The notes below the pieces were generated by a model. The model saw nothing but the letters and a program-made list of their open reading frames with translations, had not been told where the DNA came from and ran no database searches. Below are positions 1 to 9,878 of a DNA stretch of 64,000 bases, in pieces. Made by a program: the position numbers and the translations under genes. Origin of the DNA: Prunella strophiata. Taxonomy: Eukaryota > Chordata > Aves > Passeriformes > Prunellidae. The stretch covers positions 25,799,001-25,863,000 of the forward strand of contig JAZBQD010000027.1 of assembly GCA_036583965.1 (NCBI GenBank), read 5' to 3'. Numbering within the stretch: the first letter of the stretch is position 1; each line of letters begins with the position of its first letter.

Positions 1-68
1 TGGTACAAGTTGTCACCTGCTTGCTTGTGTTCTCCTTTAGTACAGAGGCGTCGAAGCAGGCGCAGTTT

Positions 69-279
69 ATGGAGGTGCTGAAGAAGGAGGTGAGGGCCAT
101 GCTGATAGCTGCCAAAGCCGGCTTGACGCCAGAGCAGCTGGAGGAGCAGTACCTGGCCATGGTCTGCAAACCTCTCCCTCTGCGTGACCTGGGCTTCCAG
201 TCCACCTTGGAGCTGGTGACACAAATGCCTGAAGTTGTCCAAATCTGTTCTTCTAAGAATGGTGCTTTAATCCTCAAAG
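69..279 (+). CDS. TDRD5: TDRD5 exon with LOTUS/OST-HTH domain 1
   Basis: The acceptor is a pyrimidine stretch ending CTTTAG at 40 (a second AG lies six bases later), and the donor is AAAG/gtgagg at 279/280, phase 1. The 70 residues form the first LOTUS winged helix: an amphipathic start ([12 protein letters not shown]), the [14 protein letters not shown] helix-turn, and the [15 protein letters not shown] segment typical of this fold. LOTUS domains bind RNA, or the helicase Vasa/DDX4 in some relatives (family knowledge). The base at -3 of the ATG is T and +4 is G, a middling start context. Confidence 0.9.
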
Positions 280-3200
280 GTGAGGTTTTGTTTCTAAATG
301 GGTGGGGGAGTTGTTTGGAGCCTCATAATGGAGTGAAGCAATGTTGATGTGTGCAGAACTGTACGTCACATATCTGTTAATCTGTTTCTCATACAATTGT
401 GGTTAATTTTTTGTCTTTGATATTGCTTCTTGTATTTTGATCTGTCTTTTAACACTTTTTGCTCTTCCCTCCTAAAAAAGTCACCATGCTTTTAGTTATT
501 TTTGTATGCTTTTTCACTCTGCACTTGGTTTAGAAGCTGACATAACATTTCCTTATGTGTACACTAGAGCTGGTAAGTATCACTTTTCCTGTAAATGCAG
601 ACTACAGCAGAAGCCAAAACCAGGGATGGGGCATCTTTGAGAGATGCTGTGAAGGTTTCTGTACCTGACCCCATAGGAAGCTTAGCCTGTATCAAAGAAC
701 GGGTTTAATTTTCTTTTTCTCTGGGGAATAGTTGTGACAACAAATGGCAGTTGCAAAGAGTTGATTGGGAAGGGTGAAATGGTTGGGGGCTTTTTGAGTG
801 CTACAGTAACACAAGAAAAAGTTGTTTAGAAGCTTGGAAAATACTGGGCTGTTCTCCAGGGAGACCTTTCCTGGGCAGGGGTGCTCTGTAGTGAGAGTTT
901 ACTGTGATTCTGCTTTCCCAGCAAAACTCTCAGCAGCTTGGTTTTTGTTTGTGATCCTGCATCCAAGAATTTGACCTGCCTTCCTGCCTGGTCTGAATTT
1001 CTAAGGATGAGGGTGCAAACTGGTTGCTGGCTTTTAAAAATAGTTCAGTCCAGTTTGCAAAGGGCAAGGTTGCTGGAAATCAGCCATGGTTTATTGTGAT
1101 TGCTTTTGAAGGAGACAGCTGCTTCTGGAAGGGGTGTGGAGAAGAAGAAATAAAGGAATGAAGAGGAGCTTTGCCAGTGTAGAGCTTTAATGGTTCATTG
1201 TTCTGGTTGTCTGTTTCTTTCTGTTGCAGCCATTGCAGATGACTCCACCAAAGGGATCGCCAAGCTGGTTGCCAACCAGAAAGTAAAGACACGTAAGGCA
1301 TCAAAGAAAACTGCTACGAAGGCAAATGCTACTTTTCCCACTAAGAACTCATTTAAGAATCCACAGAGTATCCAGACTCTGAGTGCTGAGACTCCTGTCC
1401 TGCCAGCAATGGTGAAGGCTGAGCTGCAGGACCTCCTGAGCTCCTCACCACTTCTGCTGGCAGACTTGGACAAGGCCTTCCTCAGACGCTTTGGCCGGGC
1501 GTTCCAGTACAGGCAGTACGGATTTCTGTCCGTGTTTGAAGTCCTCAGGAGCATGTCTGATTCCATTGTCATAGAGAAGACAAAGGCGGGTTCCTTGCTG
1601 GTTCTGAGGAAGTACTTGGCAAGCAAGATAGAACAGCAAGAGGTGCCTCAAGGTGAGGCTCAGGAGGAAGAGGTGCCTCAAGGTGAGGCTCAGGAGGAAG
1701 AGGTGCCTCAAGGTGAGGCTCAGGAGGAAGAGGTGCCTCAAAGTGTGGCACAGGAAGAAGAGATGCTGCAAGGTGAGGTGATGTGTTTAACTGAAAGCAC
1801 GTGTCTCTTACAAACTCTGTGGCCAAGCAGCTGCCTTTCAAGTTTCTGTTGCTGCATTTCCAGTTGCTATAGAAGTCTTGATTCCCCTGGGCTTTGGCAC
1901 AGAGGGGCTGTTGAGTGCTGCAGAAGCAGCTGTCACGAGGCAGTTGTCTTGGTAGCAGAGAATTTAACAGGAAGGTTTTTGCCACTGTTTTGTGGTGTGA
2001 GGTGAAATAAGAGCTGACTAGCCCATTCAGAGTATGGACTTGCTGAATGTGTGTGTAGGACTGGAATTTCTAGTCATTCCAGGTAATAGGTGTAAAAACT
2101 AGAAGGATCTTCTCAATGTCTGCTCTGCAGGCTGATAAAGCTTTTGGCATACACTTTTTGAGACTGAAGATTTAATACTGGCCTGAAGGGCATGGCTGCA
2201 GTGTTCCACAAAAGAGACAAGACTGCAGGTGCCCTTATCATTCCCATAAAACCTATGGGAGAGGGTGGATAATCACATACATTTCCTGCCAAATTCACAG
2301 CTTTTCCAGGGAAAATACATTTTAACATTATTCTAGCAATGGATTTTAGCCTTTAGCTTGCTTACAAGAGCAAGTGATTCATGTTTTGTTTTAACTTACT
2401 GACACAGTGCATCCTCATGAATGTGGTGGCTGTAAATGCTACAAGTACTGACAAAAACAGCACCAATGCTTTCAGACTTCCATATTTTTATGTTTTCCCT
2501 TTCTGCTTAATATCCAACACTTTATCAGTCCAGCAAAGAAAAACACCAAATTAATTGTCTTTGCAGCAGCATCTGCAGCTGAGATGCCTCCTTTGGAACC
2601 CACCTGTGAGACAAAGAGCTGCTACCAGGCAGCAACTCTGATGGATTCAGAGCCAGTGCAAACACAAACAGTAGATTTGGGTGATCACCTCAAACAGGTA
2701 GGTGACTGGACAAATGATCTGTAGATTTTTCATGTCCATTTCAAGGGATGGTACACTTTTTACTATCTTTGTTTCTGTTGAGTTTGCATTGTTGAGGCAC
2801 CACTGCTTCCAAACATTTTTGTACCCGTTTTAGATGTCTCTGGAGGCAACCAGACTCATAGTGACCGGGTGGATAGCTTCATGTGCCATCCAAAGTCAGT
2901 CTTTTTCTGGTCTTAAGGTCTATCAGACCATCCCAGGCCAGTTAAGTGTTACCTTGCTCGCTTACAAGAGTGGTGATACCTTTTTGTAGAGTTACTTGTA
3001 ACGGGACTTTGATAACTTTGTTGTGAGACCAGTTGTGTGAAATTTCCCCTGCTGCTGTTGACAGGGCTTCAGTGTCAACCAGTTTGGCAGAGCTGGGGAA
3101 TGTTCCTCAGTGACCTTGATTCCTGCAGTCTCAAGTCTGCTATTTGGTAGGAAGTTATCATTATTTTGTTTTGTTTAGCAGTGTGGTTTTAGAAGGGGCT

Positions 3201-6200
3201 GGAGATTAGCAGTGCAGAGGCTTTGAACTGCCAAATCTTTTTGGCAGTTTGTTTGTCCCGCCTTCATTTTTTTTCTTTTGGGCATCTTTAGGCCTTCTTT
3301 TTCTCAGGAAAATCCTCCTGCTTAGAGTTGTTTCTTCTGTCAAGCTTGTCTTGTGGCTGTACCCAGCTGTACAATTGGAGCTTAGAGGTAGGGAAAGAAT
3401 CCCAAGGGTTCTTCCTGACTTTGGTATTTTGTGTTCTAATGAGCTTGGAAGCCTGGAGCTATGAGCTGGACTTTGTGTAGCACTTGATAAGATTGTAGCA
3501 CTTGAGAGATTTTTGGCAGCCTGTTCTGATCCTTTAAAGAAATTTTAGCTTGGTGTCATGAGGTCCACAGGAAATTTCCTTGGGTCAAACCACAAGTCTG
3601 ATTGTGTGAAAGCAGTGAAAGAGGGGATATGGTCTAGGTAGGGATATGGTCTAGGTAGGCCCAGGTTTTGTTCCTATTGCAGAAGGAACCCATTTAAAGA
3701 TCCTGGCAAGACAAGACTTGGAAGATGTTTGTACAACTCCTGTTTGTCATGAAACACCAAGTTTGCTGTTCTGTTTTTTAAAAGCTCTAAAGAGGAGGAA
3801 GGCAATTTAGAATGTGTTTGTTTGGGTGTGCAGTGTTCATTTGTTCATCAGGATGCTACAAGGTAGAAGGGAAAGATGCAACCTGATCCCTGCCCTGCTG
3901 CCAGGTATCCTGGAAGTGTTTTCAGGGTCAGATGGGACACAAGGGCTGAGTCCATCTGCTCAGTTCCAAGAAGGATAAAGACAGAACTGCTGCTCTCAGG
4001 AGCTTTTTCTTGCTGCCATGACAGAAGGAAAAGTGTCACCCACACCACTCTTGGCAGCTGCCACTCCAGCTTGGGGCAAGGAGTCGGCCTCTCTTGCAAG
4101 TCATTCCTCTTATAAAGCCTGATGTTACACTGTGTATTCGTGCTTTATCTTTTTGTAGTTTTATTGTGAGCTGCTTTTCAAGTGCACATCCCCTAAGTCT
4201 TTCAAAGAAATGTCTGTTGTCACTAACAATATGTGAGCTAGCTCACGTGTGCCCTTAACAGTCTGATCTGAAGAGCTTTATCAGAGTAAAATTGTCCCTT
4301 AGAAATGCCACCTTTCACAGGGACTACACAGAGGAAATTTGTGACATTTGTAAGGGGTTTTTAGAGGTGATACTGTTGCTCAGGCCAGAATTCCCTCAGT
4401 TGCTCCTAGACTCAAAAATGTTAACTCACTGTTTAACTCAAATGTTTTAGTCAAAATTTCTAGCTCCTAAAAATTGAAGGGCATTAGTTTTTACTCAGTT
4501 TGCAGAAGGAGAGACCAGGGAAGTGGTCACAGCACCACGCCTGCCAGAATTCAAAAAACATTTGGACAATGTTGTCAGGCATGTGGTGGGATTCTTGGGG
4601 TGGTTATTTGCAAGTCTAGGGGCTGGACTTAACTCAGAATATTCTATGATCTGCACCTTTACAAAGTAATTAAGAGAGCCACTATTGCAAAACCCCCTTG
4701 TTTGCAGTTGCATTTAGAAATAAGCAACAGGGAGTGTGGTGGAATATTAATTGCCCACACCTTGCCTGATGTAGTGATAATGTGTACTGTGCTCACAATA
4801 AGTAAAATTGAAGTGTTTTGGACTTTAATCATTGGAGAGGTGCTGCCTGCTGGCACAAAAGAAAGTTCTTGAGGCAGTGAAAGTAGCTGATGTTGGATTA
4901 AGGCTCCTATCCGTACTACTTCAAGTGAAATAATGTTTTCAGCAGTTAGAATAATGAAAAATTGAAAGCTGTTCAAACAGCTCACTTGTACAAATTTGCC
5001 TAAAGTGAGAAAAGAACAAATTGTAGATTTTGACTGGTCTTGTCTTTGGGAAGTAGCTCTAGTGTGAAAGTGGGATGCATTCATGTCTTCTGTCACTTTG
5101 GGATAATTTTCAGATAGTTTTGCTGGCTCAATCATGTACTTTTTTTGTAGTCATGGAATATAGAAATAATACTTTCTCAGTAAAATCCAGCAAAGATGTG
5201 GGTTGGGTTTGGGGTTTGATTTTGTTTTGCTTTTTAGGCTATAGGCATTCACTACTTTTGTCTAAATATGTGACCTGACTTCAATTCCTCACCTTTATTC
5301 CTTGCAGGAATATGAGCAAGGTATTTTTGTTGCACCCCTCTTAACACTGGAGAGGAGAAAGAAAGAGAGTGTGAAAATTATTGTTTCTATCACAGGGAAA
5401 GTTTTCATTCAAGTTTGCCCCATTTGTTGGGATTCTCTGATATTCAGTAATTCACAAGTCCCAGGAGAGCAGAACTATTTTTTAAATTAATGCAAAGGCC
5501 AATTGTGTGTGTTCAGTGCATGATGAGACATCTGAGTGCCACCTCCCACTTATCCCCTCGCAGCATCCAGGTTTTGAGCTGTTTCCACCGACTCCAGAAA
5601 TCCCTCCAGATGCTGTTCAGGACAGAAGCCTTTGCAGTTTGCCACCTCTGAAGAGAAGGTGCTTGGTGGGAGTCATTGTGGAATTCGTCGTCTCTCCTAG
5701 CCAGTTCTACATCCACATCTGCAGCACAGAAGCATCCTATAAACTGCAGGATCTGATGTTTGAGATGAGGTGGGAGCATGGCTATGGCAGTGCAGTGGAT
5801 GTTTGTGCTGAGGGAACAGGGCACCCAGCTCTTGGTGATGGTCACTGCTGGCTTCATGACTTGGTACAGAGATGCTGGTGCTGTCCTGAAACACTACTCA
5901 AAGTGTGCATTCCTTTTAACTAATGAGCAGTAAGTGTGGTCACCAGCAGTTCCTGTGGTTTGTCTGTGTCCTAGCAGTTCTGAACTTTGTAAGCCTGGAA
6001 GGGTTGTGGAAAGGAGCTTGGAGGGTTCCTTTGTCTGTGCAGCTGTTGCTAATGTGCTCAGTTAAGGCTTTTGCTTTCACCTCCAGTACTGCAGAACCTG
6101 GTTCATGAGAAATGCTGATATGTAAAGGTAATGGTAAAAAAGTAATGATTAGGATGACTGTGTTTAGCCTCTGATTAATCCCCATTAATTAACTTTTTGT

Positions 6201-9200
6201 TGGACCCCAAGAGTATCGTTCAAATGTTAAAAGTTTGGAGTTGCAATTTGATTCCCATTTCATGGCAGAACAGAGATATAAAGGGTCTGTAAAAACAACT
6301 CCTGAAAATTCATGTCATGGGGACTTTAAGAAGTCAGGATTCTTTTGATGCCCCATATTTTTCTCCTTGTTTATCTCCTGCATCCTCCTAAGCCTGGTTT
6401 CTCACTACCATCTTTTACAGACACGTTTACTCACATAAAGTTGCTTCTGATAAATACATCATGCCCGAGTCTGCAGTGCGGCCCGGGCAGCTCTGCTGTG
6501 TCATGGTCTCCAAGTGGTGGTACCGTGTGATCATCCACCGTGTGATCAATGACCAGGAGGTAGAGGTGTTCTATGCAGACTATGGACACCTCCAAATTGT
6601 CCAGAAGTCTTGGCTGAGATTCCTCAAGTAAGTGAATTACCCATGGGCAGCAGAATTGCAGAACAGCTGAGGTTGGATTAGGCTTCTGGAGGTTGTCCTG
6701 TCCAAGCTTCCTGCTGAAGTGGGGCTGTCTAAAACAGGCTGCCTAGGACTATGCTGAGATGTTTTTTGAATGTTTCCAAGGATGAAGATTCCATGACCTC
6801 TCTGGACAACCCATTCCAGTGCTTGGTCACTCTCCTGGTAAAAATGACACTTTCCAGCTGGTCCACACTGTGCTGATGCATGGTGTTGTTCTTCCCCAAG
6901 CGCAGGACTTTGTTGAACTTTGTGAGGTTCCTGTCTGTTCATTTCTCTATCCTGTCAAGATCTATCTGGATGGCAACCTGACCCTCTAGGGCATCAGCCA
7001 CTCCTGCCAGTTTTGTGTCATCAGCAGACTGAGGGTAGACTCTTGCCCCATCACCCAGGTTGATAATGAAGACATTGAGCAATACTGGACCCAGCACTGG
7101 CCCCTGGGGTACACTGCTAAATCCTTTCCTGTGTCTGCCCTTCCTCTTCAGTCTGTCCTCTTGCTGCTGTCTGTCACCTCAGGGCAAGCTCCCTAATGCT
7201 CCTTCCTGGGTTGGATGAATGGATATGCACATTCTCCTGAAGGCACATCCCCCAGGTAGCACTTGTTTGCAATGTCAGAGGTACTTTTTCTCTGCAGTTC
7301 AGCACATTTTCTATATTTGTCTTCCCCCTCATTTGCTTCTGTTTGTGCCTGACTGTTGGGTTCTTTGGTTCAAAACTCATGGTTCTGTCTGTAACTTTGT
7401 CTCCATAAGGGGTTTTGATCGGGAGATGCTTGTGCCAGGGAATGCATAAGGGACCAGTTGTTATTGCTGGTTTTGCTGTGCCCATTCTAAGGCTATGGAG
7501 TGTTTCCTGAAGTTGCTGTTGGGTTTTAGTCATGAGTGCACAATCCAATGTATGTTTCTGCATTCCTAAACTGGTAGTAAAACACAGAAGAGGAGGAAGT
7601 TCTACTCTTCTGCTGATTGATCCCTGTTTTTGCTGTGATGGTTTTGCTTTGTGTTTTAGGTGGCACTACTTGAAGCTTCCTGCTCAGGCTATCCCATGTT
7701 CCTTGGCATGGGTAAAACCTGTAGAGGTAGGTGTCCACATGCAGTTTTGTTTATTGACATATGTAGAGGAGTTATCAAGTAGAGGTTGTCTTTTTCTCCT
7801 GCCACAGACAAACATTTGGATGAAGTCAGGTCCTGTTGATACTTACAGCAGAATTAGTGCTGTTACATTCAGCAGAGTGTGTTGGGTGAGTGTCTGCTCT
7901 ACAAGCAATCACCCTTTCAGCGCTTTCCTTGCCATCAGAGCATTCTTACTTATATTCTTGCAGAAACAGATGGCTCCTGTTAAGCAGCACAGCAAATTTG
8001 TTCCTCTCCCTGACAGTAGTTCCCCAATGTCCTTCTGAAGCCTTGGTAGCTCCAACCCTCTGTTTTAAAAACTTATTCTGTAACAGAGCTTTAAGTGAGT
8101 TGGTTTGATGCAGTTAGCACAGCCAGAGTTACAGAGGTCATAAGAAAGTTTTTCTGTGATGGGAAACTTCTTGGTCAAGAAGCCTGAGAAGTACAATCTC
8201 TGAAGGAAAGCATGTGAGCAGAGTTGCTGCCTGTGTGTTTTTAAAGATGTTGCTTTTAAAAAGTTATTTCCCCTGGGTTTTGAGAGTTAATCACAGTTTT
8301 CCTTGTAGTGAGGCTTAGCAGCATCTTAACAACTTTTGATACTTCTAATGTTTGTAAAGTCTTGTGATTCCAGGAAAAAGAATCCCCAACAAACAACTGT
8401 ATTTTAGGCAATTGGGATAAAATCACTGGTGAATGCCATGGAACTATGTTTGGAAGTAGGTATTTAGGGTGAAAGAGCATTCCCAGAGTAATGAGAATTG
8501 CAGGTTTTGGGGTAGTTTGGTTTAGTTTCGTGCTGGGAAGCTTGTCTGCCTGACTTTCCTGTATTTGTCACTAGCCTGGCCTAGCTCAGTTGGCTTTTGA
8601 CAAGTGCCCACCACAAGGAGAAGTCTCAGGTGGTGAATATTGGTCTGTTTATGGTAACTTTTCATTGTTTCCTCTTCAGGGTACATGGTCCAGTGCAGCA
8701 GTTCTCCTGTTCAAGCATCTCTGTCGCTTCAAGGAGCTTGTGGGCATTGTGGATGAATACGTGGATGGTGTTCTGTACCTCTTCCTGTGTGACACATCCA
8801 CCAAGGAGGATGTCTACTTCCACTCTGTCCTGAGGGATATGGGATATGCTGATGTCTGTGGAGAAAACATCCCTTCCCAGGTCAGGAGGGAGACGAGTGC
8901 TGCTGAAAGGAAGGGGAAGGGAAGGATGCCTGCTTGGGTGCCTGTAAATGGGAAGATTCTTACCTTGAAGCAAGTGATTTTGTGAAGAGCAAAACTGTAT
9001 TCCCTGGTTTCCTGTAACTTTTCATTTTGTGACTGCATCCAAGAGTGTCTAACTCTATGTGGAGAGCTTCCTTTTTGGTTAAGGTGGAATCTGATGTTCT
9101 GTTTAGTAGAACAAACTGTTTTCAGCCTGTTTTCTAGCAATGGATTAAAAGTTGATATGGAAATGGTTTTGGTTTGCAAACTGTGATATTTTGCCAGTGA

Positions 9201-9874
9201 AATGTACAGGGCTGGATGGTAACCATGGTAATTGCCTATTGTCCCAACAGTTGTAAGCCAGATCGTTTGTGCTTTAAGCTTCTCTGTGGCATTGTTTGCA
9301 TGTCTCACCTCAGTTCCAGTAAGAACTGTGTGGACTATGCAAACCCTTGGAAAGGTACTGGCATAATTTTATATTTCAGCAGAAAGCTGAGTTTTACAGC
9401 CTGGAGTGCTTCTATCTGTTTTATTCAGCAGATGCAGAATGCATATTCTGGCAGGATTACATCCTGTGATGGTATCTTTGCATGTGTAGGCCCAGTTTTG
9501 GGGAACAGGGGCATTGCTGAGAAGTTTTCCTGCTGGCAAAAGAGGAGTTGATTTTCTTAATAAGACCATTTCTGCAAGAATTTGGAGCTAACCCTTGGTG
9601 TTGTGCACCTTCATCCATTTGCTGACCTGTTGGAGATTTGCTGAATCTTTTTATTCTTTGTGATAGTTAAATTGTAGAGTTTTTTTTACTGTTCTGGCAT
9701 GGTTTTTATTTGTTCTAGGAATTTGAGGAACTGAATCCTTCAGCCTTGTATGTTCAGCCCAGTGGAAAGCAGGGGAATGCTGAAGTGGTGGAGCCAGACC
9801 TTCGCTTGCAGCAGGAATCTCGAGATGCAGACAGTGAAACAGCAACCTTGAAGCTGAATGGGGCTGAGCTGTGA
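69..9874 (+). CDS. TDRD5: Tudor domain-containing protein 5 (spliced, nine coding exons, eight before the in-frame stop)
   Basis: TDRD5 is a germ-granule protein of the male germline that supports piRNA production and transposon silencing (family knowledge). Coding blocks 69-279, 1230-1772, 2567-2697, 5564-5769, 6421-6627, 7660-7726, 8680-8880 and 9719-9874 all have AG acceptors, GT donors and matching phases. They give a 573-residue product: LOTUS 1 at about residues 4-70, LOTUS 2 at about 129-199, acidic decapeptide repeats at 208-251, and an extended Tudor domain from about 296 to 540 with its core at 383-433. The ATG at 69 is a choice of convenience: the frame stays open upstream to the acceptor near 40, so the true start could lie in an exon before the window. 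A ninth exon (11922-12182) is reached only if a GGGG run at 9860-9863 loses one G, giving about 661 residues. Mammalian TDRD5 has three LOTUS domains and about 980 residues, so this gene model is short. Confidence 0.9.
280..1229 (+). other. TDRD5 intron 1
   Basis: Intron of 950 bases, gtgagg to ttgcag, phase 1. No coding signal or recognisable repeat was seen. The antisense open frames overlapping its end are shadows. Confidence 0.85.
1230..1772 (+). CDS. TDRD5: TDRD5 exon with LOTUS domain 2 and acidic decapeptide repeats
   Basis: The acceptor is CTGTTGCAG ending at 1229 and the donor CAAG/gtgagg at 1772/1773, phase 1 at both ends. Residues 71-128 are a basic Lys/Thr-rich linker ([13 protein letters not shown]). 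Residues about 129-199 are the second LOTUS domain, with the characteristic [19 protein letters not shown] core and a following [10 protein letters not shown] helix. The exon ends in a Glu/Gln-rich tract made of a 30-base tandem repeat. The domain closely resembles the second LOTUS of mammalian TDRD5 as I remember it, which is the strongest single argument for the gene name. Confidence 0.92.
1640..1772 (+). repeat. In-frame 30-bp tandem repeat inside TDRD5 coding exon
   Basis: Three identical 30-base units (1640-1669, 1670-1699, 1700-1729) encode [11 protein letters not shown] fourth (1730-1759) encodes [10 protein letters not shown], and a partial fifth (EMLQ plus a split codon) ends at the donor. 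Each perfect unit contains CAAGGTGAGG, the same string as the real donor at 1772/1773, in the same phase. Confidence 0.95.
1773..2566 (+). other. TDRD5 intron 2
   Basis: Intron of 794 bases, gtgagg to tttgcag, phase 1. Nothing recognisable inside. Confidence 0.8.
2567..2697 (+). CDS. TDRD5: TDRD5 linker exon
   Basis: The acceptor is TCTTTGCAG at 2566 and the donor AAACAG/gtaggt at 2697/2698, entering in phase 1 and leaving in phase 0. It encodes residues 252-295, a Glu/Thr/Gln-rich linker with no recognisable domain, ending VDLGDHLKQ. The split codon with the previous exon gives Ala. Another AG three bases downstream (NAGNAG arrangement) could drop one residue. In mammals the third LOTUS domain would follow this region. 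Confidence 0.75.
3625..3658 (+). repeat. 17-bp direct duplication
   Basis: The string GGGATATGGTCTAGGTA occurs twice back to back in intron 3. A simple slippage-type duplication. Confidence 0.85.
4497..4654 (+). mobile_element. CR1 LINE 3' tail
   Basis: The wording matches the CR1 3' end: GGGAAGTGGTCACAGCACC, then CAAAAAACATTTGGACAATG, a GTGGGATTCTTGGGG segment, and the closing AATATTCTATGAT. It is 5' truncated, sense strand, inside TDRD5 intron 3. Subfamily not assignable by eye. Confidence 0.8.
5564..5769 (+). CDS. TDRD5: TDRD5 exon, N-terminal part of extended Tudor
   Basis: The acceptor is CCCCTCGCAG at 5563 and the donor ATGAG/gtggga at 5769/5770, phase 0 in and phase 2 out. Residues 296-363 hold a Pro-rich lead ([12 protein letters not shown]), then [19 protein letters not shown] and the [11 protein letters not shown] helix. 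This is the usual start of an extended Tudor (eTud) domain, where a strand of the SN-like fold precedes the Tudor core. Confidence 0.9.
5770..6420 (+). other. TDRD5 intron 4
   Basis: Intron of 651 bases, gtggga to ttttacag, phase 2. No repeat or coding signal recognised. Confidence 0.8.
6421..6627 (+). CDS. TDRD5: TDRD5 exon, Tudor core
   Basis: The acceptor is CATCTTTTACAG at 6420 and the donor CTCAA/gtaagt at 6627/6628, phase 2 at both ends. It encodes residues 364-432 plus split Lys433. The Tudor barrel is clear: [20 protein letters not shown], then [18 protein letters not shown], then VQKSWLRFL. Candidate aromatic-cage residues are W396/W397/Y398, F414/Y415 and Y418. Tudor cages recognise symmetrically dimethylated arginine, for example on PIWI proteins. 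The usual DYGN Asn is His420 here. Confidence 0.95.
6628..7659 (+). other. TDRD5 intron 5
   Basis: Intron of 1,032 bases, gtaagt to gttttag, phase 2. About half is an antisense CR1 copy (6650-7135). The rest shows no recognisable feature. Confidence 0.85.
6650..7135 (-). mobile_element. CR1 LINE fragment, antisense in TDRD5 intron 5
   Basis: Reading the + strand gives the reverse complement of the CR1 3' region: GAGGTTGGATTAGGCTTCTG at the start, later CCATTCCAGTGCTTGGTCAC, and near the end the TTTTGTGTCATCAGCAGACT and GACCCAGCACTGGCCCCTGG segments. It is diverged, suggesting an old insertion. Confidence 0.85.
7660..7726 (+). CDS. TDRD5: TDRD5 short exon, post-Tudor
   Basis: The acceptor is TGTGTTTTAG at 7659 and the donor GAG/gtaggt at 7726/7727, phase 2 in and phase 0 out. 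It completes Lys433 and encodes [20 protein letters not shown] plus VE. The [15 protein letters not shown] string is the conserved eTud feature in which the barrel returns to the SN-like strands (family knowledge: L.P.QA..C.L in Tudor proteins). Confidence 0.93.
7727..8679 (+). other. TDRD5 intron 6
   Basis: Intron of 953 bases, gtaggt to cctcttcag, phase 0. No repeat or coding signal recognised. Confidence 0.8.
8680..8880 (+). CDS. TDRD5: TDRD5 exon, C-terminal half of extended Tudor
   Basis: The acceptor is CCTCTTCAG at 8679 and the donor TCCCAG/gtcagg at 8880/8881, phase 0 at both ends, 67 codons (residues 456-522). It starts [20 protein letters not shown] and continues [19 protein letters not shown], then [18 protein letters not shown]. 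This is the SN-like strand-helix part that closes an eTud domain. Confidence 0.93.
8881..9718 (+). other. TDRD5 intron 7
   Basis: Intron of 838 bases, gtcagg to tgttctag, phase 0. Nothing recognisable inside. Confidence 0.8.
9719..9874 (+). CDS. TDRD5: TDRD5 exon 8, ending in an in-frame TGA next to a donor site
   Basis: The acceptor is TTTGTTCTAG at 9718. Fifty-one codons (residues 523-573) begin [20 protein letters not shown] and end LKLNGAEL before TGA at 9872-9874. A consensus donor, CCAG/gtgaga, sits only four bases after the stop (9878/9879), so the exon itself is 160 bases and leaves in the wrong phase for exon 9. Removing one G from the GGGG run at 9860-9863 would change the end to LNGLSCDQ and join exon 9 in phase 0. 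Confidence 0.85.
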   Translation, partial: EFEELNPSALYVQPSGKQGNAEVVEPDLRLQQESRDADSETATLKLNGAEL

Positions 9875-9878
9875 CCAG

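Larger units (their letters stand above)
2698..5563 (+). other. TDRD5 intron 3 (long; expected position of missing LOTUS 3)
   Basis: A 2.87-kb gap between in-phase (phase 0) exons. I looked in all + frames for a LOTUS-like exon and saw none. It holds a CR1 tail at 4497-4654 and a short tandem duplication at 3625-3658. An open stretch after an AG at 2833 shows no LOTUS features. Confidence 0.7.

Noticed and set aside
2834..2989. Open stretch after an AG acceptor in TDRD5 intron 3, considered as a LOTUS 3 exon
   Set aside because: Translation lacks the LOTUS helix-turn and glycine-phenylalanine features and has no good donor.
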